Shown here: positions 10,835 to 21,470 of the stretch, piece by piece
Layout of the letters: each line of letters begins with the position of its first letter
Numbering within the stretch: the first letter of the stretch is position 1
DNA from: Phocoena phocoena
Taxonomy: Eukaryota; Chordata; Mammalia; Artiodactyla; Phocoenidae
Assembly (NCBI RefSeq): GCF_963924675.1
Contig: NC_089226.1
Coordinates: 51,167,124-51,231,123 of the forward strand
Length of the DNA: 64,000 nt
Direction of reading: 5' to 3'
Position numbers and translations under genes: made by a program
The notes under the pieces: generated by a model
Database searches by the model: none
Told to the model about the DNA's origin: nothing
Seen by the model: only the letters and a program-made list of their open reading frames with translations

Positions 10835-11350
10835 GTGAATTCTTCAAAAATGTCATAAAAGCCAAAGAACAGCTATGGAATTTCCAGATTAAAGGAAACC
10901 AAAAAGATATGACAGTCAAATGCAACAGCTGACCCTAGGTTGGATACTCTCCTAGAGGGAGAAATGCTATAAAGAACATGCTTAGTTCAAGTGGCAAATT
11001 GGAAAATGAATAATATATTAGATTAAGCCTATATTAGTGTTAAATTTACTGAGGTTGATAAAAGTACTTGATTATATAGAGAAATATCACTACTCATAAA
11101 ATGTATAGTGAAATAACCACTAAAGGGACATGATATATCTATATTATCCTCAAATGGCTCCTGTCTCTCTTTTTCTGTCTCTCTCTCTCTCTCTTTCTGT
11201 CTGTAGAACAAATTATAAAGCAGATAGACTAAATATTAATGATAAATAAATCTAAGCAGAGGACATACAGGTATTTTGTATTATTCTTTTTCTTGTGACT
11301 TTCCTGCATGTTTGAAGTTATTCCCAAATTTTAAAAAGTTTTTTTTCAAT
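10835..11350 (+). mobile_element. Ancient L1 3' UTR
   Basis: 'aagatatgacagtcaaatgc', 'gagggagaaatgctataaag' and 'catgtttgaagttattccca' follow the 3' UTR of L1MC/L1ME-type elements. A (CT)n-rich block sits at 11158-11204. It lies just after the endonuclease relic, so most of ORF2 is missing between them, or two copies abut. Confidence 0.65.
11158..11206. repeat. (CT)n simple repeat
   Basis: Imperfect tctctctctc run. The minus-strand frame here reads Arg/Glu repeats and is an artefact. Confidence 0.9.
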
Positions 11351-11429
11351 TAAATACTTTCCATAGTTGCATAAATTAATAAAACTGAGCCCTGAAAAAG
11401 TTGTTAGCCATTGACTTTCCTGTTCTCTC

Positions 11430-11585
11430 TTGCTGTCCTAATCTGAAAAATGGGGATAATATTATTATCCACCTCATGACGTTGTTGTGAAAGTTAAAAA
11501 TATTAATAAATGCAGAAGATGCTTAGAAAGCGCCTGGTAAGTAGTAAGCACTCAATAAATACTAGCTTTCATTGTGTGCTTGCTG
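11430..11585 (+). mobile_element. MIR SINE relic, 3' half
   Basis: 'aatctgaaaaatggggataa', 'cacctcatgacgttgttgtg' and 'agtaagcactcaataaatac' are the MIR core and tail in sense orientation. Confidence 0.88.
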
Positions 11586-12732
11586 TGGTGGTGGTGGTAG
11601 TGATGGTTAGTACCATTATCATTGTTAGAGACCAAAGCTTAGGGATCAAGAGACTTCATGCAGATCAGACTGACGCCTAGTACCTTGATTCTCATTCTGC
11701 TCTTTTCTACTGTGTGACATTTCTTGATTTGAGTTTGGTCTGATATTGCTAGTGGCAAACCCTGATTTGAAGGAAGATAATTCCAGCCTTTAATTCCTTT
11801 TGGCAGATATAGGACACGGTAAGCAATATATGTTCAAGGACAACTTCTGTTCTGGCTTTACAGATGTGTTGGTTCTAGAATCTGAAATAAAAGGGAATAG
11901 CTCCAAGTTCAGCAGTGCAACTTGCTAATATCATTTAGGGTACAGACCCTGAAAAGGCTCCTTTGTGTCTCATAAAGCCTTGCACAATTTTTTGGCAATT
12001 TTTAAAAAATCCGTAATTTATGGTTAACCCTTTATAGCTTACAAAGCATTTTCATGTGCACTTCAATAATTCACTCACAGCACAGGGCTTTCCTCATACT
12101 TGGCATTGGATTAATGATTAAGAAAAACCTGAGTTGGATTCTGCCTCTAGTCCCAAACATTTACACTTGTGACATGGAAGCCCTGATTTTGAAAGTACTT
12201 CATTAGTTTAAACCATCATAATTTGATTGTTATAAATCCAAGTCTGCATCTGATAGATTTCTACGGGGTAAATGTTCTGAATTGCCTTCTAGGTAAGAGC
12301 CTACCCTGCTTAGGAAAATAACGTGGAAAGTTTTTTGTTTGTTTGTTTTGTTCTTGCTTTTTTTTTAAAAAGTTTTTTAACTTAGGGACTCATCCGTTAG
12401 ACTTTATGCTCAAGACATGGGAGCTTAAAGGGAACAAAATCAATTCTAAATATAAAATGTTGAGTAGAGATATCTATTTTTGTTGTTGTTTATTAATTTC
12501 ATTGCTTATGAGGAAAGCACTTGTCTCTATCTCAGGCTTGATTCCCATCTCCTTTATTAGATTGATTGTTAATACTATTGAGGAGTGAGTTGTTCAGCCA
12601 GCATCCCCAGCAGCAAGGTCAGTGGACTGATTCTTCATTGGGGAGGATGGGGTCCCGATAGAGGAGCCTGCTTCCTGCACGAGCATTTTAAGTATGCAGA
12701 ACACATCAGCTCAGGCTGAAGCTGGCAGTTAG
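11586..12732. other. Unassigned sequence upstream of the CA/CG tract
   Basis: A short GTG run follows at about 11587-11605. An 81-residue frame at 12343-12588 has no recognisable similarity. Whatever flanks the candidate promoter on its 5' side lies here. Confidence 0.4.
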
Positions 12733-12734
12733 TG

Positions 12735-12769
<35 letters not shown>

Positions 12770-12792
12770 GTATACGCGCGCACGCGCGCGCG

Positions 12793-12824
<32 letters not shown>

Positions 12825-12825
12825 G
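12733..12825. repeat. Alternating (CA)n-(CG)n-(CA)n purine-pyrimidine tract
   Basis: About 90 bp of nearly perfect pyrimidine-purine alternation: a CA block, a central CG-rich block (about 12770-12792), then another CA block broken by one 'aaa'. Such alternation, especially CG, is the best-known Z-DNA-forming sequence. It directly precedes the window's only CpG-rich unique segment. Confidence 0.95.
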
Positions 12826-13173
12826 CGCAGCGCTTTCCCCTCAAGTGAGGCGGCGGCGTTAGTAACTGCAGTCCCAGAATCCTAGGCTGAGCGACCAGCG
12901 GCCACTGGCTGATTTGTTGGAGGAGCGCTGGAGCCCAGTTTCTGAGGGACCCAGTGACACGCTGCTGTCACAGCTAGTGGCAGACGCAGACAGCTCCTTC
13001 TTCCCCGCTGCTTCCCCAGCCCCTGGCAAGAGGGCACCCTCTTTCAAAAGCCAGGCAGCCCGAGGAAGATGCTGCTCCGTGCTGAGAGCGCTTCCTAGTC
13101 GCTTTCTCCTAACGTGGTGCCTGTGACCTCACCATCCGCTTTCAGGTAGGCACTTGCAATTTCTTGTTTTTAG
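12826..13173 (+). promoter_or_regulatory. Candidate promoter and 5' non-coding first exon
   Basis: This is the only CpG-rich unique sequence in the window: about 15 CpGs in roughly 300 bp, starting 'gaggcggcggcgttagtaac', in an otherwise CpG-depleted region. It ends in 'ctttcag|gtaggc' (exon end 13145) and, 28 bp later, 'ttttag|gtaaggg' (exon end 13173). Both fit splice donors, the second very closely. No long ATG-initiated frame crosses it. The one ATG in good context (13069, A at -3) opens a 9-codon frame that stops at 13098, like an upstream ORF in a 5' UTR. CpG density, a Z-DNA-prone tract just upstream and donor sites make a 5' UTR exon of a plus-strand gene the simplest reading. I do not recognise the gene. 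The alternative is an unexpressed CpG-rich patch or an enhancer. Confidence 0.5.
13069..13098 (+). other. Short upstream-type ORF in the candidate 5' exon
   Basis: ATG followed by eight codons and TAG, with A at -3. It could dampen translation of a downstream start if the exon is real. This is inference only. Confidence 0.3.
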
Positions 13174-14505
13174 GTAAGGGAAAACCTTCTCAATCACAGC
13201 ATTTACTTTAACAAAGACTTTTTCACTATGGGAAGCAGCACAATAAGGTCTTGATAGTTAAGGAATGATTTTTCTGATTAAAGTTTAGATGCAGATGGTA
13301 ACTCTACTCTCTCCCCACCTTCACAAATCTTTTGCAAATATGGAACTCGGCTTCTACATTGAGCACGTGTGCATTTCTCAGCTTTTGAGTTGGTTGACAA
13401 TTGTTATGCAACTCTGGATGTGTAATTTAAAGACCTTTAAATATTTTCTTCTCCAGCGATGAAAAACATACCTGTCTTGAAAAATAAAAGACAAGTGATT
13501 CAAACTCTTCCTCAGCATTTAACATTCAGTGATGTAGACAGGAGTGAAAGTTGCTGAATCACAGAAGTTTAATATTCATGCAAATTGCTGTATTTGTGAG
13601 AGAAAGCCAGGAAGCAAATATCTTTTCATCTGTCTGAGCTCTTATACATATCAGTATAATGTGGCTTTGAAGTAGGGAAGTTTTGCATTGAGATAAGTCT
13701 GTCTGTTGTGATAAGGTGGGTAAATTAATTATTTGACAAGGTAAAGAATTCGCTGGAGGGGATTTCTTCTAAAATGAGCTAGGTTCTAGGATCGCATTCT
13801 TAGCTAACAGATCTATCATCATAAAACTCCAAACAAAAGTATGGTTTCTTGATTTGAGTATCCTTGCCTTAGTGATGTTAATCTGCATGTTATTGCCCCT
13901 AACATTTCTTGACTTGTTTTGTTAGCCAAAATTCTAAATAAAAAAATTTAATAGAGAAAATTTTCAACATTTTATCATCTCCATCCCTTAATATTTAATT
14001 GTAACTGTTTCATGCATATCATCCCACAGGAAGTTTTGAGAGAATAATAGCTATCATTTAGGCATCTGAATTGAAATAATCATAAGGAAAATGTTTTTTA
14101 GGAGACAGGCATCCTATATGTCAGGCTCACAGTACCTCTGAGTTTTCATTGAGTTCAAAAGTGAGCTTTTAAAGGAGTTTGTGTATAAGCAGCAAATTAA
14201 TCAGAGGATGTGGGTTTTGGTGACTGTTTTTACAGGCCAGCTTTGCATTCTGCTACACTTGTGAAAGTTAGTGTCTTTTTTTCATTACCCTTCTGGGAAG
14301 TGCCTCTAAGCTACCGCATGTCTTGATGTCATGTCTGTCTTGATGTGGATGACCTCGCTTCTTATGTGGGAGCATGGCACGATTTTAGGCAGATATAGGG
14401 TTATGCTTGAAAGTAAAGATAATCCATGGGCTCAGGAATTTTCAAGCTTGGACAGCCAGATACTGTCTCCTCTGATAACTCTAAGGACTCTTTGAGAAAA
14501 AAAAA
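13174..14505. other. Unassigned unique sequence (candidate intron start)
   Basis: No recognised interspersed repeat and no credible coding frame. It begins at the candidate donor sites. Confidence 0.4.
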
Positions 14506-14507
14506 AA

Positions 14508-14558
14508 ATCACACACACACAAAAACCAACCAAACAAAACACACACACACACACACCA
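14508..14558. repeat. (CA)n-rich simple repeat
   Basis: Two ACACAC blocks separated by 'aaaaaccaaccaaacaaaac'. Likely polymorphic. Confidence 0.9.
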
Positions 14559-17500
14559 AAATAATGTGTGTGAGGCTATCTGCTGCCTCTTTGGAAGGTA
14601 GAGGAAAGAAAGAAGAGTGGCCTCCTTCACTTGTCAGTAATGTTTAATGCAGCTGATCCCTTTGAAGTTCTCAATAGAGATTTTCAGTCCTTGACAAATA
14701 TTTAACATATATTTCCTGTCATTGCTTTTGGCTCCCATATCTATGGTTTTTACACTGGCTACTCTTAAAGTTATTTGGCAAAATAGATTCTACGTCTGCT
14801 ATCTAGCAACAAACACACCAAGAAAGCACAACTTTACTTTTTGCTACTTCACACTTGGATTCATATTCAAACTTGGGATAAACCTGCTCATATTACTTTT
14901 TCCATGTTGCTTGTGGCAGCTGATGGCTCAACCCAAGGTATTGATATTACTCCTAGTAAAGTCAGGAGATCAGAAGCAGCAAGGGGGCTAAGGGCACATA
15001 ATTCTTTTTTTCTTTTTTCATGTCAGGTGGGTGGTGTGTACTTGGAATGGAATCTTGGAGTGGGGGAGAGAACACTCTCTTTTTGTTTTTCTTTTGCCAA
15101 TGATGCCCAATTCAGCAAGCGACTTGAGAGATCCAAAGATGTGATCTTAACCAGGCCTTCTGAGGAGGTGAAAGGTAATTTAATTCAGTTGTTGAGCTAC
15201 TTTTTTCATTCTTGGTTTCCCTCAGTCCACCTTTTTTCTCATGTAGGTTTGTGAAGCAGGTAAAGGGTTAGCCAGTTGCTTGCACATTATGGATCACCAT
15301 TCAGAGCTGTCTTTGCTGAGAGGGAATCAATTTCATTTTATTTGAAGCCAGAGGTGATGAACTTCTGTCACTGTTGGCTCCTGGTCACCAGCCTTCTTAA
15401 TTTTAAAACACTTTTTTTTCCTCCTCTATATCTGACAGCCTTTCCTGGATAGCTTGGTGAATTAGAGTCTTGGGGAATTTTTAAAAGTAAAGCCCAGATG
15501 AACAGTATAGATTAATTCAAAGAAGTGGGTTAATGTTCAGTACTGTCATATCCCATACATTTCAATTCTCAGCAGTCAATGGGGTAAGGTTGGTAGTGCT
15601 GTCCACAGGCATTTCTAAACATGCATGATGACTTTGCAGACCTATGCTGACCAAGGTAAAAGGAAGAGAAGGAAAAAAATACAAGCAAAACATAAGCTTT
15701 CATGAAATGCAAACAGGTGCTGAATAGAGAGAAAGCCATGTAGTTATACTCACAAGTTGATTTTCCCCAAATTGCCTTGGATTATACACTAGCTCTAACA
15801 ATGGCATATTGTATGCACCCTTCAGGGCTGCACTGAGTGATAGCTGTAAATTAGAATGAAGAGAAGAAAATGCTCTACAGTTTCAATATTGAAGAGAATT
15901 AGGATCCAGATGGTAAAGCTTTTTATAGCAATACATTGGATGGTGTTACAAGCTTCTGTGGCTACTGTCCTATTATATTCTCTCTGCTAAAATGCAGTTT
16001 GGTGGAGAAATTGATTGCAAAGAGCCATCTTGCAAACCTAGGAAAGTGAATTTCCTCTCCAATTTAAATTTCCCATCTTTGTTGGCTTATTTTTATTTCC
16101 CTAATTCTTAACATTTCTTCTGCTCAAATTCCAAATACAATCAAAAATACTGTGATTGTTTTTTTAATTTTAAAGTGGTACTTTCCTTTCTCTCTCTCAT
16201 TCCTTTTTCACACTGGGTATCTTTCTCATATTATGAGTGTATTTGAAAAGTATATGAGGATGTTTGGACATGGATGTAGAATAGTTATTAAGTTTCCATC
16301 TGGCTTTCTAAATGTCTGTAGTTTAAGGACAACTCTTCTAATTACCCTGTCTCTGTAAAGACAATTCTCATGAGAGTTGATGGGGACTAGCACAGAAATT
16401 ACCTTGTCAAGACTTTAATTTTGCTTTGAAGGGATCCTTTTTTCTCCTTTGTGTTCTCTCTGGTGAAAATCTCTTTGCCTCCAATCTCTGGGACCACGGA
16501 GACATCTCTACTCAGGTATAAATATAGAGAGTGAGCCACCTAGTGGTGACGAAAAGTAATTTTGATATTCTTAGCGGAGCCTTGCAAGTTGATGGATGGG
16601 CATGGCTAATTGTTATATTGCAAAAGTGTGTTGGTTTTGTGAAAGCTTCCTTTAATGGTATTTTCTGCTTTCAAATCAATTGCTTGGTTACAATACAAAT
16701 TTCTTCACTTTGTGCTTCATAACCTGATATGACCTATCTCTTTTACCTCAAATTTTACTTCTTGTATGCATATATTTTAAAAATATGTTTGTTGTTTTTC
16801 ATGTCTTTAATAATACATATTTTATACATATGTTATACATATTAAAGTATCAAGATACTTCAATAAAGGAAATACTTTATAAAGAAAGCAGTAAAATGAC
16901 ATGTTTCCCCAGGGTATTTACACTGGATTTTCAATAGCTTGTATATAAAAATAGGTTAATATATCTACATGTTTATGCTTGAGAAAATATTCTTATATCT
17001 TTGAAAATAAATATATGAAGAGGATAAGGGAAAAATTTATACATACATACATCAATGTATGCCTTTGTTTTATATCAAAATAGGGTTATTAGGTTTCATT
17101 TTCTACTTTTTAAGACTGACTTAGCTAATTGGTTGTCAAGTCTACAACAGCCCATGCCTTATTTCCTTATTCCTTTTCAGATTAGCTCTCTCTGTACTTC
17201 AGATCAGGACTTGCATTAGTATAGGAGGCTTATATGTTGGATGGAAACAACTCTTTGGAAAGGTTGTGACTGAGGGTATGCCTTTGTGAAATGGAATTCT
17301 CCAAATACATACAGAAGTGTGAAGGTACTGTGCAAATAAATAACATGATTATTCTAGGTGATTATTTTCAGTTTAGAAGAATTGGGAGTAGGTGGGGGAG
17401 ATCTTGTTAAACCAGAATTTGTTCTAATTGCATTTTACTCTGAGCAAAAAGAAAAACAAATTTGAGAAGTCCAATGGCAGGTAATTGGGCTAAATCTTTC

Positions 17501-18362
17501 AATCACAATTTAGCAATGGCGCTATTTAGAGAACATCCTGGCTGCGATCAAGGGTGTCAATTTGCTTTCTAGGTCTTAAATCCAGTCTCCTAGGCAGCCC
17601 CCATCTTATCCATGCTGTTCTTCAACTCACTCACTTATTGGGGCACTCAGCCAAAATAAACTAATAAGTCTCTGTGTGCATTCTTTTAACACAAATAGCA
17701 GAAAGACATCGTTGTGAAAGTTTTCCTTCCAAGGAAGTTACCTATAGCTTGAAATAAGAACACAAACATAAATGAATGATTCCTGATTTAATTTCAAGAA
17801 GTTATGTAATGCTCCACTTGTTTGAGACTTAAATCCATATATCTTATTCCATTTATTGTTATTAAAGTAGAATGAGGTAGAATAAAATTGTTCTATTCAT
17901 CAGGGGCCAACTCCTAAGTCATTGTGAGGAAATATAAAGAGCACATTAAAATAGTTTCAATATAACAGGTAATATAACCTTGAATATTCCAGCCTTTAGA
18001 AATTTTCCACTAAGTTAGGTGTTCCTGAAAATTACTTAAAAGTTTGTGATTTATCTATGACTTCATTTGAGGCTTTTCCCGTGTGCATCAGTGGTGGGAA
18101 GTGCAGTCTTGATCGGAAGTTGTGTGATTTTTCTCAACCCAACATTCCTCTCCTTGTCTCTAAACTAGAAGTCGGTGATGTGTGTTACTACATGCAGACA
18201 GTACTGTAATCATTTTAATATATTTCAAGATGATGGATAGTAAGCAACACGAGTATTCATGCATAAAACATAGGGAAAAAAGGAATAAAGAACCCTTTAT
18301 TTCACATGACTTTAGGATATGAAGCATTGCAATGAAAGCAACTCCCCTCACCCCCCATCCCA
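14559..18362. other. Unassigned unique, repeat-poor sequence
   Basis: I recognise no SINE, LINE, LTR or DNA element across 3.8 kb. The longest open frame (14841-15254) reads 137 codons but has no domain, signal or flanking splice pattern I can identify. Confidence 0.4.
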
Positions 18363-18455
18363 ACACTCTCTCTCTCTGTCTCTCTCCCTCCCTCCCATTT
18401 TCCTCCCATCCCTCCCTCCTTTCTTCTTTCCTTTTTTCTATTTTCTCCTACCAAT
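18363..18455. repeat. Polypyrimidine (CT)n/(CCCT)n tract
   Basis: An almost pure C/T run starting with a TC dinucleotide block and passing into CCCTCC-type units. Such mirror-like pyrimidine tracts can form triplex DNA. Confidence 0.9.
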
Positions 18456-20585
18456 CCAATATACTTATTTAACCTCCTAGTTTTCCATTTAAAGATCTAA
18501 AAATCCTCAGTCAACATTCACTCTCTGCATTGTGATGCATTTGGTTAATTATTTTCCACAATGTCCTTTAAATGTATGTAAATTAGACTTTTAATGAACT
18601 ACAATATTTTACAGATTCTCTGCATAAATCACACCAGGTTAAAAAAATCAACCTGTTTTAGCAGTAAGCTATTTTTGGACCTTCCTCACTTGCTTCAGAG
18701 ACTGAGGACATCTCAGTGCTGCTGCCTTCCAGTATATGCCCTCAGGGGCAGGCGGCCTGCACACTTCTCAGAGAACATATTGTTCTGTTTACTCCTGACT
18801 TTAAAGGAAACTTATTATATTCCTACTGTGTCAGTTGAAGCTGTGAATGAGCAGGTGTGGCAATGTAAACTCTCTTCTTCTCTAGGCTGGTTTTCCAAGG
18901 TAATGTTTATTTATGAATAGGTTTATGTATTTGCTTTTATAATAATATTTACTAGTATTATTATTATTTAATTAGTAACAATAATTTAGAAAACCATCCC
19001 ACTCTTCTATCTATTCAGTGATCCAAAATGCATTCTTAAATGCGTATGCAGCATTCTTAAAGTGACTGTAAATTGTCATACTGAGAACTCAAGTAATAAG
19101 AAAGTGCTTAATAATTCTAAATAAAATCTGTCATTTAGGACAACTCAACTGTCTTATAACTGCGGCTAAAAAGACTGTCAGATCATTTTTCCTATTTTCT
19201 TTTCAAATACCCAGCAACAGTAACTATATCCTAAACTCATGGTTTTCCTTAATTTTAGGCAGAAAAATTTCCAATCCATTTTGTTCCTCATAATGACTAC
19301 TTTTAAAAATTTGGTCCTCCACTATTATCACTGTTTTCTGCATCCCTTATTATTCTCTTTGAATGTATCAACAATGTAAAAACAATATTTCCAATATAAA
19401 ATTGAAAATAATATGCCCAATGCTACTTCACATTCTTGGGCTTTTGCTTTACAGGGATTGGGTAGGAAATAGTTGCTTGGTAAATCCAAATAACAGTCTT
19501 GACTCCAGGGGTAGGGGATTTTGTGTTAACAGCTCTCTTAGCAGGCTCAGTCACGCCTGCTAAATGGTAAACTGATATCATCCTTGATTCATGGACAATA
19601 TAGGTTACCTAAGGAAGTACCAAGCCTTTAGCTCAGGTCTTGAGAAATAAAGTTAATCAGCCAAGGAGAACAGGAAATGCCATACTAGTTTACAGACCCA
19701 CAAGTTTGGGTGTGTCTCCATTTTAAGACTCCAGAAGAGAGTTATCTTGTGCACAGGGATGAGAATTTCACATCGTTCTATCTGATCTCATTGACCACCT
19801 GGGCTCCTTATCCAGGTTTTCTTATGCTCACCACAGATTTCACATTTGTAGTAAATGTGTGACCGACGTGTCTCAGATCTTCTGGACTACCCTTTCTTTT
19901 GGTTTTTGTTCAACAGATGAGTGTATCCTTCAACCACAGATTTAAGTAAAAAAAGAAAAACTACTGAGATGAAGATTAAAAGAACCTAAAGATTAAAACA
20001 CCTAAAGTGGTACATCAACCACTCTCATTTACCTTTAAAATAGATATGGAGGTAAAACAAACAAACAAACCACAAAGATTTAAGTAACAATTGCAATTTT
20101 GCCTTTGTTAACATCCCTGAGAAAAATCACTTTTCAACATTTAGAATCCTTTCTATATTTTCTGCCTTATAATTTAGAGAAGAATAAGAATAACTTTCTC
20201 CTGTGTACAGCCATTTAATGCATACAAAACTTTCACAAGTGTTCTATAGGTTATGTCTCTTCCCTTCTGCAAATTTCTTGAGGTTAACAGCTGTTTCACA
20301 TAGATCAGTGTTACCAAAAATCTTTACAATGATAAAAATTACCTGACATGCTTTTAAAAAATAGTAGCTTTCCAGTAACTGCCCATGGAAATTTTTCTCA
20401 TTTAGGGTTTCAGAATGGTGTACGAGAATTAGTATTTTTATCTAATAATTTGTATAATCACAATCATGAAAGATTGGCAAACATTGAGAGAGGCTTTTGT
20501 GTGTTCCACTGTGCCTTGCACATAGTAGGCACTTTAAAAAAATTAACTAAATTATACCTTATTAGACCTTTCCTGATGATATCTT
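18456..20585. other. Unassigned unique sequence
   Basis: Mostly unrecognised. A short L2/MIR-like tail ('tgccttgcacatagtaggca') lies at 20508-20540. The 108-residue frame at 18594-18920 matches nothing I know. Confidence 0.4.
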
Positions 20586-20589
20586 TTTA

Positions 20590-21190
20590 AACCTTGAATC
20601 AGTGATCCAAACTAATTAGCTTAGCCACTCTGCCCTGTGTCAGCAGTGAATTTAATAAGTGAGTCTTCTATGTCATCTGCATTTTTATCTATGATGTTGA
20701 ACAGGGTGGAATTCAACAGCCTGCTGGGAGTCTCCCTCTAGTTTGGCAGTGAAGCAATAATTCACGTTAATTGTTGTCAGTGCTTAAACTACAAAGCTAT
20801 CTAACAATGCATCCTCTATTCTACATGCATTCATTTTGTTAGTAAGGATCTGTGTCAATTGAGACTTTGTCAAATCATTACTGAAATTACTATCTCTTAA
20901 AATAACTCCTAAGTAAGGTGATCTGAAAAAAAAGTTTTGTTCACACAATTTCTTATAAACCCATGTAGGCTTCTAATGCTCACTACCTCTTTTTTGGAAT
21001 CTTTACAAACTCTGCATAATAATCCATTATAATATTTTGTTGTAGGGTCGGTGGTAAACTTACAAATTCACTTCTCCTCATCATCAGTCTTCAGGAAACT
21101 CTCTTGTTCTCTGAGATTTTTGAATAATTACCAAGAGGGTTTTATTGTCACATCTGATGAGCACCATGCTTAATATGTGTTCTGTAACTA
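20590..21190 (+). mobile_element. L3/CR1 LINE relic
   Basis: 'atgatgttgaacagggtgga', 'gagactttgtcaaatcatta' (L3: gactttgtcaaatgcttt) and 'cataataatccattataata' occur in the order of the CR1-type L3 LINE. It is very old and interrupted near its right end by a hAT element. Confidence 0.65.
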
Positions 21191-21216
21191 CATCTCTACA
21201 TCTTATTGGTGTTTAT

Positions 21217-21470
21217 CAGGGGTCCCCAACCCCCCGGGCCACAGACCAGTAGGGGTCCACGGCCTGTTAGGAACCAGGCCACACAGAAGGAGGTGAGCGG
21301 TGGACGAGCAAGCAAAGCTTCATCTGCCGCTCCCCATCGCTCCCAGTCACTGGCATCACCTCCTGAACCATTGCCCGCATTACCCACTGAACCATCCCCC
21401 ACCCACTGTCTGTGGAAAAATTGTCTTCCACGAATCCATTCCCTGGTGCCAAAAAGGTTGGGGACCGCTG
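21217..21470 (+). mobile_element. MER1-type hAT-Charlie non-autonomous DNA transposon
   Basis: It begins CAGGGGTCCCCAACC and ends GGTTGGGGACCGCTG, inverted termini of the MER1/Charlie type. At 254 bp it is an internally deleted, non-coding copy. The flanking 8-mers gtgtttat and gtttatat agree at 6 of 8 positions, as expected for an old hAT target duplication. Open frames on both strands here (up to 116 residues) arise from the element's GC-rich sequence and are not genes. Confidence 0.88.

Noticed and set aside
12733..12825. CRISPR-like regular repetition
   Set aside because: Dinucleotide repeat without spacers; no CRISPR array exists anywhere in this eukaryotic sequence.
12635..12844. Minus-strand frame rich in CVCVCV and ARARAR
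   Set aside because: It is the translation of the CA/CG dinucleotide tract, not a protein.
14841..15254. 137-codon plus-strand open frame
   Set aside because: No domain, no biased codon use I can see and no flanking splice sites forming an exon; in AT-rich mammalian DNA such frames occur by chance.
18363..18455. Polypyrimidine tract as a splice acceptor region
   Set aside because: No AG-bounded exon with a donor follows within a plausible distance; it looks like simple sequence.
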